Shown here: positions 10,892 through 21,315 of the stretch, one piece after another
Position numbering within the stretch: the stretch's first letter is position 1
Layout: each line of letters opens with the position of its first letter
DNA from: Ehretia macrophylla
Lineage: Eukaryota > Streptophyta > Magnoliopsida > Boraginales > Ehretiaceae
Assembly (NCBI GenBank): GCA_037974665.1
Contig: CM075764.1
Coordinates: forward strand, 81,243,825 to 81,307,824
Length of the DNA stretch: 64,000 nt
Direction: 5' to 3'
Notes under the pieces: generated by a model
What the model was told of the DNA's origin: nothing
Database searches by the model: none
What the model saw: only the letters and a program-made list of their open reading frames with translations
Made by a program: the position numbers and the translations under genes

Positions 10892-13514
10892 GAGTACAGG
10901 TTTTATTTTTGGTTGCCTGCAATAGCACACCATGCATCAAAAGGAAAATGTGTGATACTTATGGTTGATAAGTAAAACAAACTTTAATATGCTAGTTATA
11001 TTCTTTTGATTGTATAATAGTATACAAGATATAAAAGGAATATGATTCTAAACCTACAAAGAGTTGTGTGGTAAGCATATTTTCTTGGCATAATATAGGA
11101 AGTCAATTTGTGGTCATGTTTCATCTTTGATTATCCGTAATGCAAAGAAGAAATACATGAATTATATGATTTCTATTAAGCCAGTGGGAGCGTAATCTAA
11201 AGGATAATTAAGGAATATAAAGGTATAAGTAAAAGTGTTTACATAACTGATAAATCGGACATTAAAAGGATGATTTATTCAATATATCCTTATAGCTTGA
11301 ATGGCAAGGCTATGGAGCTATAATGAATGGTAAATCTTCTTTGTTAATGGTTGTTATTACTTTATGGTTTTGATTCTTTTGTGACATAAGTGTATGTGCA
11401 TTTGAAAGAATCTTAATCAAAGTATGCTTTGGAAGCATGAAATGGTTTCAGTGTTAGCAATTGGAACAATAGTTGTTGCATTAGCTAAAGACAAAGATTT
11501 TGTTAACTGATTAACCACCTACTGAATATATTTTGAGATAAAGTTTGTAATCCAAGACAATTGTAGTTTCTTTATGACTTAGTTATTTCCAATATTAAGA
11601 TGTTGAGTAAGTTGATTTTCGAATCGACTTATACATCTTATTTTGGGAAGGTAACCAAGTCACCTTTTGTTTGAGAAAGGGATAAAGATACTAAATTATT
11701 TGGATTAGTACATTGTGATGTACAAGTTTTTTTGTGAATAAGCTTCAACTGTGTTTTCTCCTTTATATAACCTCACTAACGATTGTCATAGAAAGGTTAT
11801 GTGTTCTTGTTGAAGAACATGTCTAGAGTTTTTGAATGATTCAAAGAACATTAGACTAAAGGAGAGAAACCATATAAGAAAAGGTATTATTGCATTATGA
11901 TGTGATCACGATTCTAAAATATTTGAGTACTATTTGGATAAGTATCTCAATTTTTTGGTATAGTATCATAATTAACAACACCCGATGCACCACAGTTAAA
12001 CAGGAATTTCTTAGTGAAGAAATTATATTTTGTGCAAAAGTTGATTAGTTGGACTAATCATACTATTTACTTGTGGGTTGTACTTTCCTTACTTCTTTTA
12101 TTGAATAGTTAAGTTCCTACCTTTGCTAGAACTTTATGTGTGATAAGAGTTGGATAGCAACCAAATATTAAAGGAGGTAATACTTGGATTGTCCTACTTT
12201 TATTGAAAAGTTTTAAAGGACAAGTAGGAGTTTGGGGTTGAAAGGTAATTTCGTGCTATGTTTTTGATAGGATATAATTTCTATTGTATGATCAAGTTCT
12301 ATTGATTTGTTAGATTGTGATCATTCTTGAAGAAAAAGTTTTTGTTCAAGAAGGTTGATGCATTCTAACTAAATAGATATTGAGGAAGTGTCCTCTAAGC
12401 CACAAAATCACCTAAACCTAAATATTGAATCTATTCAATTCGATCTGAAATGTCATCATACAAGATCTTTACAAATCTAGTAGTGTATCTCACCCTTTGA
12501 AGGATATGGGGATATCTTCTATTGGATGCACAAAAGTGGTTTGTGTCTTTGAGATAATGATTACTTGGATGAATCTTGTGTTTGCATCAGAGTTAGTGGG
12601 AGTACAACCACTATTTTCAATCTGTATGTTGATGACTTGTATATCATAGTTGATGATATAAGTGATGTGATGTCAGTTAAAGTCTAGTCATATTAAATGT
12701 TCTCCATACTTGGAAGATGTTATTAGTATCTCGGGAATTCATAGATATAGTGATAGTACGAGGAGATTACTTAACATATTCCAAAGATTGTACCTAGAGT
12801 GATCTTGAAGGTGTTCAAGATGGTTTTTCGAAAAGAAATCAAAGAAATGAATTATTGTCCTTGGGATAATGAATCCATCTCTGACGAATAATTTTCGAGA
12901 AACTCTAGCGGCATAGCAAGCTTGGGATGAAATTATCATATGCTTGAGTAATAGATGACTTCATAAGTTGCTAAGTACAACGTTTGACATTGCACAAATT
13001 GTAAAGTGTTATGAGTGAATGTTGGATAATATTTAAAGTACTTCTGAAGCACTTAAAATATATTCTATGGAGAAGATAAAATCCGTGGTGACGGATTTAG
13101 CAGTTTAGATTTTGATCTGAAATTAATAATAGAATGTCTATTTCGGGATTCATGTTTGATAGGAACACAGTAAGTTAGAAAGGTTCTGAATGAACTGTAT
13201 GTCCCATTATGTATATTACATCTTTTGCAATATTTGATGTTACAAAAGAATTTGTTTGGATCAAGGTGATCATACAAGTTGATAATGGTTCTTATCATTT
13301 AGTTGTGATGCTTTTGCGTTACGACTATAATGGAACTATTGCACAAGCTAAAGGAACCAGGGTCTCACAGTATGTCCAAACATTTGGAAATGTGTTTCCA
13401 TCTTCATATATTGTATTTGTAGCCTATAACAATATTATGATATGTTATTACGGAAAAACGACCATATCTTTTGATGTAGCTGACCCACTTACCTTAGCCA
13501 TGAATTTGTCATAG
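10892..13514 (+). pseudogene. Copia pol remnant (integrase, reverse transcriptase, RNase H) of element A
   Basis: Pieces of the TNT-like copia polyprotein can be read in order. Near 11,640-11,700 is the GK(V/M)TKSPF segment before the integrase core; at 11,760-11,850 the FITFTND segment of the integrase core; at about 12,540-12,670 the reverse transcriptase, with the catalytic motif YVDDL at about 12,626-12,640; at 13,209-13,514 the last part of RNase H, ending in VADPLTLAMNLS, the usual copia C-terminus ADPLTK. Frameshifts and stops lie between all blocks, and the protease was not found. The only frame over 100 codons (13209-13514) is this 3' end and starts inside the gene. Confidence 0.8.
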
Positions 13515-13599
13515 CTAGGTCGACGTCTTGTGAAGATTGATATGTGATATCATTGTGTGTTGCGCTAATACTATATATATATATATCATAGCATTAGTG

Positions 13600-13611
13600 C
13601 AAGTGGGAGAT
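13600..13611 (+). promoter_or_regulatory. Polypurine tract of copia element A
   Basis: CAAGTGGGAGAT directly precedes the 3' LTR start TGTTAGAG. The same tract, on the minus strand, precedes the 3' LTR of element B2 at 50488-50498. Confidence 0.85.
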
Positions 13612-15958
13612 TGTTAGAGATATGCCTTAATGCTATATAGTTAGATGACTTATTTTGAGATATTTTGGCTTTAACTTGTACCTAATGGCATTTACATCTA
13701 TATGTTTCTTTACATATTGACTTGTTTGTGACGTTCATATTCTCCGCCATTCCTATTATATGAATGTGTCCTTAATGTTTTTCGGAGAAGAAATATATTC
13801 TAAAAAAGTTTAGAATACGTTGGCATATTTCTTCGATATGATAAATATTCAAAATGATTCATAGCCCTCAGATTATTCGACCAGGACTAGAATAATCAAG
13901 TACGGGCTATCATATGTAAGTTACCTTTGATTAACATAGAGATGTTAATGATAAAGGATGGTGAGCCTTGTGCCATAACAACATAGGGATGCGATTGACT
14001 TACATATGGGTGATTGTTAGTTGAACGAATCAGCGAATGTGACCAGAATAACAAACTGCATGACTTTGGATTAATAGTTTGTTATTCGTTGCGAATTGTG
14101 CAAATTAATCATTTGACTTGAGAAATTATGGCTGCCGGTTATATCAGGGGTTAAATACTGCGTCTGGACAAAACCCGTCTTCCAAAAGGTAGGTTACGGC
14201 CTTTCGCGTTTTAGTTTTGTGGTATGAACTGACAGGTAATTGTCAAGATAGGATCCGTTAACCTCCGACGTGAGGCGATGTCCTATGCGATCTTATTTCG
14301 GTTGTTGAATGAGGAGTCCTCGGCCGGGGCACATAACAGATGGAATGATGGAAAGGGTTCCATAGGTTTCATCTCTTATTCCACCTATTAAATCTATGCA
14401 TATAATCGTTTAGTTGACTTAATCGTATCATGGTCCCCACAACGATCGGGACATATTTAATGGAAGGATCGGACTGCACGCTAATTCGCGACTATAAATA
14501 GATTCATAAAAGTTGGACTTCATTACCGTATAAATTGTCATGATGCGCGTATGTTGCTAGACGTAACTCTTGAACATGAGGGTATTCCGGAGAATGACGG
14601 AGACATTCTCGAAATAGATTAAAAGTGTTTAATAGTCCCTCATGCTATACAGTTATGAATCTAGAAAGTCACACACAAAAAGAGCATCAAGAATAAGACA
14701 ATTAACGAGCTTAATATTAAGTTAGAAACACGTTAAAGAGTTAACATTGTTTATTTTGAACGTTAATAGTTAAGCCGGCCAAAAGTACAAATATTGAAAG
14801 TATTAGGGCCAAATTATAAATACTGAAAGTGTTAGCGTCAAAGTGCAAATAATGAGTTGAAAACACGTTAAAGTGTTAACGGTGTTATTTTGGTCATTAA
14901 CAGTTAAGTGGGCCAAAATTATAATTTTTGAAAGTATTGGGGTCTAAGTGTAAATACTGAAAGTGTTGGGGTCTAAGTGCAAATAGATTGAGGGGTCAAT
15001 CTTTAATTAATTATTCTAAAGGGGTTTAGAATTAATTAATGTTTGTCTTCACTAAAAGACAAACAACAACTTGTACTAAAAGACAAAACACTAGAAGACA
15101 AACAACAATTTGCACTAAAAGACAAACACTAAAAGACAAAGAACAAGTTGGCTTGAATATATATGCATGTTTGACACTTGGCAAAAAGGTGATGTCTTGA
15201 GAAGACATAACATGCCACTTGTCACATGCCTATACATCTCAATACTCTATATAAAGCCAACTTCTCTTCATTGTTTCATGTTGTTTTTTTGGCCAAGGCA
15301 CACAAACATGAGCAAGAAAATCCTCTCCTTATTCCTATGGTATTTTCGGCCATAGTAGAGAAAAGTGGTAGGAAATTTTCTTTTGCTTTTCTAACTTTAT
15401 ACAAGCTTAGATCTATTACCGATGAGCTAGCACATATACTTGGTTCGTGGTGTTTGTCATTGGATGCTCGTGTGTTTCAATCTATGACCTTTACACTTGT
15501 GAAGGAGGCTAGTCCATGCCATCTTGTTTTCATCTTGATGCTTTTGGCCAAAGCACAAAAAAAGATAAGTGTTATTCTTTTTGCTTTATTATTATATACA
15601 AGCTTATTTCTATTACTAAGTATCTTGCACATTAACTTAGTTTGTAGTAATAACTGTTGGATGCTTGTGTATTTTGATCTAGAGTCGTTGCATGTGTGAA
15701 GAAGGCTTGACCACGCCGTAGCATCTCTGTCATGGTTCCACCTTCACTCGGCTATAAACGGGAAGTATGCCGTTTTACCTCTCGTTTACTTTATAGTATA
15801 TTTGATATATTATTTGTTGCATATTGATTATCATGGACTTTACTTTAGAAATGCATGTGATTACAAAAGTTAATGTTGAAAATTTTAAAATGCTCAACGC
15901 TTCCGCTTTAACTCTTTTATATTGTGAATCACACGTTTCTGAGAACCGATCCCTTTCA
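13612..15958 (+). repeat. 3' LTR of copia element A
   Basis: Same length as the 5' LTR (2,347 bp), ending CCCTTTCA before the repeated target site CTAGA. It keeps the tandem array (15050-15140) and the TATA box (15248-15256). The frames at 15167-16039 are LTR sequence. Confidence 0.95.
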
Positions 15959-16729
15959 CTAGACACCCCACAATCACTTATTAACCTAATTCAAACTCTA
16001 ATTAACTCTCTCACACACACGACCAAGACACACACATAAGCCCCTTTATGTTCAATCAATTCTCTACAAGTTCAAATCACATTCTAGCAAGTTTAGGCAT
16101 TAGACTAGACATATTAACACTTATGGTACCTTATTTACACATTAGAACAAACATCAAACCATTAATTCAACAAACTCTACATGAAAGCACTATTTATCTC
16201 TTTCTTTATAAAATTCTTTTACAAGTTCCAAACATATTTTAACCAATTTAAGCATTAATCTAGTCCTATGAGCACCTATGGCACATGATCCAAGCTTTAG
16301 AACAAGCTTTAAAATCATCAAACTACAACTTATGTGAAAATTACTATTCATCATCTTGCTCAAATATACCTTGAACAAACTCTAGCTAAATACATTAAAT
16401 AACTTTAAAAGTCCACTCTATTAGTCATATGAACAAAAAATATTGCAAGATTAAGCTTTATAATGAACATTTATACCACTGACATTAATTTTCATAATGT
16501 AAACACAACTTAAATATGCAAATAATTAATTCCATCACCTTTACCAAGCTCCAAGATCCAAGAACTAGCTCTAGAACCATTCCTAGCTCCTTGATTAAGC
16601 TCCAAGATCAAACCCTAGCAAGCACAATTTTTCCTTTTTTTTTTCTCTATGGTTGATGGCCTCTAGCTTTTCTTTTCTTGTTTTTTGCTTTTTATTATAT
16701 GTATATATGTATATTACATGTGTAGGTAG

Positions 16730-16775
<46 letters not shown>

Positions 16776-17301
16776 AGGTTGGGCTTGGGTCATATGATAT
16801 AGTCCTAGTTTAGTTAGATTAAGTAATAGATAAAAGCCCAAATGCTAGCTTAATTCATAATGGCCCAAAATACACACTAGTTGACACTATTCATGTGATA
16901 CATAAAATAATTTTTCTACCCGCCTTCTCGAAGTGCTATGCAATTAAAAATTATGAACGTATGCCCAAAAACACATATATAATAAAGGAAAAATATGAAA
17001 TTTATAAACTAAAATACTTTAATTTTTACACCGGGCTCAGTGCTCGTTTTAAAAGATGAAATTTAATCTATTAGGTATAAGGAACAATCCCATATAATAT
17101 AAATAACAAAATAATAGGTTAAAACATTTATTTGAATTAGTTAAATGTTAGTTGCACATTTAAGGAAATAACCAAATGTAGAACTACTAAATATACACAA
17201 AAGTTAAAGTAAACACATAATTTCATACAAACACTTAAAATAAACATATAATTATATGCAAATAAGTATTATGCACTATTTACTAGGTCCAAGGTGTCAC
17301 A
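15959..17301 (-). mobile_element. Ty3/gypsy-type long LTR, second half (family D, copy D1)
   Basis: It resumes D1 after the copia insertion. On the minus strand it begins TGTGACACCTTGGACC at 17301, a typical start for a plant Ty3/gypsy LTR. It is AT-rich and carries a (TA)n(TG)n microsatellite at 16731-16775. Directly beyond 17301 lies Helitron helicase sequence, so D1 was inserted into the Helitron. Its other end is not in view. Confidence 0.7.
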
Positions 17302-18524
17302 GTTTATGCAATGGAATGAGGTTACAAATTACCAAGATTGTTAAACATGTTATTGAAGCTAAAATTATTTCTGGGAGTAACATAGAAAATATTGTGTTAA
17401 TACCCCGGATGACTATGATCCCATCTAACCATAGTTTGCATGTTAAATTCCAAAGAAGACAATTTTCTTTGGTTGTAAGTTTTGCTATGACAATAAATAA
17501 AAGCTAGTGTCAGACTCTTTTCTACGTTGGGTTGTATCTTTTAAGACCTATCTTCAGTCATGAAAAACTATATGTTGCACTTTTCAGATTGACAAGTAAA
17601 CAAGGATTGAAATTTTTGATAAAAGATGGTAATGATAAAGTATCAAAAACTATAATCAATATGGTTTACAAAGAAGTATTCCAAAGAATAAATTAGGTAA
17701 GTATGTCTTTCTTATTATTTACATCATATCTTTGATTCTATTTAACATGTTTATATTCTTTTTCATCAATGTCTATGTTATATTGTAATGGTAGTAATAA
17801 AAATAAAGTCGTATGTTATATGAATTATAAGGTGATTTGCTCATTATTTGTATCTTAATCGGATCATATGTTTTTAGTGTTATCTTACAGAGGTTGAGGT
17901 TACTTTAAAAGATCATAGTATTATACATCTACTTAAAAAGCTCTGAAAGAATTTAAAAATGAAACATGTTTACGAAGTGAAAACAATAATAATTTTGTGT
18001 TAGTTTTGACTCATTATAAACCTGCCAATGAATTTTCAAACATATATATATACATATTAGGCATGGTCAAATAATAATTTTTTGTATAATCAAAGCATTG
18101 TTGCATCTTTTGTAGATAACCATATGTATGGTAAGATTGACCATTGGATTCGCGAAATTTCTAGCAATAAAAGATGAACTTACATGCAGGTCATATATGC
18201 AAGAAGTAAAAATGACATCAACTTGGAGGAGATAAAATGAACTTTGTAAATACAACAACTTATTTGAATGAAGATACATATATGTGTCTTTTGGAATGTC
18301 TGATCTATATAAATAGTGGTTACTGTCCCATTTTTTGGAAAATAGGTGTTTATATTTATTTCTTATTTATCTAAGGATTTATTTGAAATTATATAGCAGT
18401 GTATCATTATAATCTCTCAATAATGTGATTAAAAAGTTGAATGAATTGATTTTATATTTCATATTTTTAGAGTATTTAAATTATACTCGTGCGACATTTG
18501 TGCATCACACGGGTATAACACTAG
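17302..18524 (+). pseudogene. Helitron remnant: C-terminal part of the PIF1-type helicase and 3' terminus
   Basis: From 17302 the translation matches the end of plant Helitron Rep/helicase proteins: NGMRL, HVIEAKIISGSN, a VLIPRM segment, RRQF and FAMTINKS at about 17,300-17,505, then a TAG where the family has the Gln of NKSQGQT, then LYVALFRLTSKQGLKFLI and NMVYKEVFQ to about 17,696, followed by a stop. The 3' terminus is CTAG at 18521-18524 followed by T, preceded by an imperfect GC-rich hairpin at about 18485-18513, as in Helitrons. Everything 5' of the helicase C-terminus is cut off by LTR D1. The stretch 17,700-18,480 is AT-rich and non-coding. Confidence 0.85.
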
Positions 18525-18740
18525 TTAGAAATTGAAATTGAGTTACAAATTGATGTCTTGCATAAAATTCCTATTTATATTGCAAGTTTAATTCAATCCA
18601 TTTATGTGAAATCAAATCATAAAACATGTTGTGCTTATAAAATACCCTTTCATGATAAACATAACCAAGATTCTCATGCGAAACTCTGGCACATTATGAA
18701 AATGTATCTTTAGAAATTCTAAAGGAAAATTAATGAGTAA

Positions 18741-19197
18741 GGCCTGTTTGGAAGGTGTTTTTCAAATTTTTTTTAAGAACAAAAAATAGAAAATTTGTTT
18801 GAGTAAAATTATTCTTTGAACAATTTTTTAAATAAAGATGTCCTTAAAATTATATGAACAATTTTTATTTCTATCAAAATAAAAATAAAATAATTTATAA
18901 CTTAATTATTAATTAATTTTTATTATTTAAAATTCTTATTAATTATTAGCTTGATTAGTTTTTAATTATTAAATTAATTAATAATAATTAATTTAAAATG
19001 TGTTCAGGGGTTGGAGGAAGGGTTGAAGGGTTGGAAGGATAGGAAATGAAACAAGAACACGTGAAAAATATAAAATGTGTTCTTGTTTACTTGTTTACTT
19101 GTTCTTGAGAACATATTTCTCAAAACAATCACTAAAAATAACTCATTCTAAAAATATTTTTCGTTTTATTTTTTCAAAAACAAGTAGCAACATTGGC
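18741..19197. mobile_element. MITE-like element with imperfect terminal inverted repeats
   Basis: The left end GGCCTGTTTGGAAGGTGTTT is matched in inverse, imperfectly, by the right end AAAAACAAGTAGCAACATTGGC, flanked by TAA and TTA. A GGCCTGTTTGG end is common in plant PIF/Harbinger- or hAT-derived MITEs. The inside is AT-rich and non-coding. Superfamily and exact ends are uncertain. Confidence 0.4.
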
Positions 19198-19259
19198 TTA
19201 GTCATATAGCTTTCAAAAGATCTTTGATTCATTGTAGCAAGTAGCATTGATACATAGAT

Positions 19260-19366
19260 TTTATGTGTTCTAATATACAAAAGAAATAGTATATTCACTT
19301 GTGATTTAGCATTTTATGTGTTGTAGTATATAAAGGAAATCAGTTTATTCACTTGTGATCTAGCAT
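19260..19366. repeat. Tandem duplication, two copies of about 53 bp
   Basis: Both copies run from TTTATGTGTT through TATTCACTTGTGAT to TAGCAT, with several differences. Nothing else was recognised between 19,200 and 20,060; the short frame at 19787-20038 has no recognisable domain. Confidence 0.7.
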
Positions 19367-20067
19367 CTATTCAAAATCAATTAGAAAAAAAAAAACATAG
19401 AGAAAAGAAATCTAAAAAAAAATTTGATATGGAGTTTGGAAAAATTGAGTGGTTGATGTCTTGATAGTGGTGCCCTATATTTATAATCCTATGATTTTAG
19501 TACACTTATGGGTTGACTATCTCACCCCTCACCCCTCTTCCCTGTGGGGAATAAAATCAACCCCCGCCTTACCTTGTCATGACCCCAACAGCACGTCCCA
19601 GGTCATTCGATATTTTTTGTAAGCTTGAATTTTAATTTCTTTCTTTATGGTATCATAAACCATATTAGCGATTGAAAAATTGAAGTCGTGGTATACCTCA
19701 TTCCTCATTTATTTGCCAAAAAATTCCTCCCCCCCCGTGTTTGAGGTAGGGGCAAGGTAGGCACCCACAAAACACCATGCAAGTACATGCTCCCAATACA
19801 CCCAAAACCATCGCCCACTCCTCTATCTCTTGTGCTACGGACTATTGCTTCATCCTCTCTTTTGGTAATTGGAAGAAGGTTTCCAACTACATTGCAACGT
19901 GTATGTGAAATAGAGCCACCTTATTTTGGGACAACTACGAACGAAGTTCATAAATTTCCAAGCAAAGTTAATCTTCTTGCTCATACAACTCGTGCTATTG
20001 TTTTGATGGATTTAAAGTATCAATTAGATATACAATGAATAAAACTTATAAAAATTAAAAAATTCTT

Positions 20068-20107
20068 TCGTTGCGCATGCGTTGGTCATGCAACAAGTTC
20101 TGTCTAG
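20068..20107 (+). mobile_element. Second Helitron 3' terminus
   Basis: A hairpin (GTTGCGCATG and CATGCAAC arms around CGTTGGT, 20070-20092) is followed about 11 bases later by CTAG (20104-20107) and T. This is the Helitron 3'-end pattern. The 5' end (TC) was not identified, so the extent of the element, probably within 18,525-20,107, is unknown. It lies about 400 bases upstream of host gene exon 1. Confidence 0.55.
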
Positions 20108-20250
20108 TGGTATCTTGATAAACAATTGTCTTTCTTTTTTCTTTTCACTCTTTATAATATGTTGTAATTGTTGAGATCAGATGAGATTTTCAAAATTAAA
20201 GAAAAACTTACATTGAATATAAAGTAAATTCTATAATAGTTGTACATATT

Positions 20251-20252
20251 TG

Positions 20253-20289
<37 letters not shown>
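20251..20289. repeat. TA microsatellite upstream of the host gene
   Basis: About 18 uninterrupted TA units, starting after TGTATATG. Confidence 0.95.
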
Positions 20290-20291
<2 letters not shown>

Positions 20292-20489
20292 GTCGACCAA
20301 TACTATATAACATTAATTAAATTCGGCTTTTAATTGGATGAAATATACCTAACATATTATATCCGCTAGTTAGACAAACCTTTATTGGGCCCAATCCAAT
20401 CAATAAGGCCCTCCAATTAAACAATTTCCTGATAGGCCTGATCCAGCAAACAATTTTCCATTTAACCCGACCCGTTTTATCTTCATTAC

Positions 20490-21315
20490 TCTTTCTTCTC
20501 TGCTATGTTTGTTGAGCTCGCCTTTTTCTCTTGTTGCGCACTTACTTCAACAACAGAAAGAATCAGCAATACTCGTAAGCTACAATCCTTTGTTTTTCTT
20601 TTTTTCTTTTTTTTTTTCTCTAAGCCTGCAAGATATGTATATACGTTATTTGTTTGTAATTTTTTATTTTAAATAGCTCAATATTTTTTCAATAGTTTTC
20701 ATTTTCTTTTTGAATGATTTAGTCATTACTTACTGAATAGCTACTATAATTCTTTCTTTGTATTCCTCTTTTAAATGTTGTCGGGGCTCTTGATCATGCT
20801 GCTTCTGGGACACTGTGATTAATGCGTTTGAACTATCTATAGTTATCCCAATATGCCCTATAAGTGTTTTCAAACAGGTTATGTGGGACTCCTACAGTTG
20901 GATATCCATTAAGGTTTTCTCTGAATGAAGTCGTGTCAAGAATGGAAAATGTTATGCTGTACAAATAACTCATCTTGACATGATATGGAATTACACACAT
21001 CTGAAAGGGCTGGCCCTGTGCTTTTGTGTGTGAATTATTATAGATGTGCTTTGAACTAGTTAAAAACTTTGTAGCATGTATTAAAGCTTTTGCTTGTTTC
21101 AGCTCTTAAAAATTTTGAAATGGAACTTAATAGTTTAATTGTTGTTAACTTAATCTTAATGTAGAAAGATTCTGCGGTTCAATTTCTCTTCTTTTGTATG
21201 GAGGAAAATAAATTGTTTCCTCATGGTTGTTTGATATGCAGATATATCTGAAGATTGAGTTGCTAGGGTGCCTGAGCTTCATGTGATTCCCAAAGTGCCT
21301 AAGCTGTTAGATTAG
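20490..21315 (+). promoter_or_regulatory. 5' UTR with intron and a start-stop upstream ORF
   Basis: Exon 1 probably ends at 20574 (ACTC, then GTAAGC), and the acceptor TATGCAG ends at 21241, giving a 667-bp 5' UTR intron with pyrimidine-rich stretches. In the second exon ATG TGA at 21281-21286 is a start codon followed directly by a stop, 29 bases before the main ATG. An ATG at 20505 in exon 1 would open a 28-codon upstream frame ending in exon 2 if transcription starts before it. The transcription start is not known. Confidence 0.6.

Larger units (their letters stand above)
5298..15958 (+). mobile_element. Complete Ty1/copia LTR retrotransposon (family A), coding region decayed
   Basis: The element is 10,661 bp: LTR, primer site, leader, gag remnant, an unrelated-looking insert, pol remnant, polypurine tract, LTR. 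Both LTRs are exactly 2,347 bp, begin TGTTRGAGATATGCC and end CCCTTTCA. By eye they differ at about 15 of the first 345 positions (around 4 percent), so insertion is old but not ancient. Integrase, reverse transcriptase and RNase H traces appear in copia order, full of stops and shifts, so the copy cannot move by itself. The LTRs are long for a copia element. Confidence 0.95.

Noticed and set aside
19787..20038. 83-codon plus-strand frame
   Set aside because: No recognisable family; lies in a probable Helitron tail.
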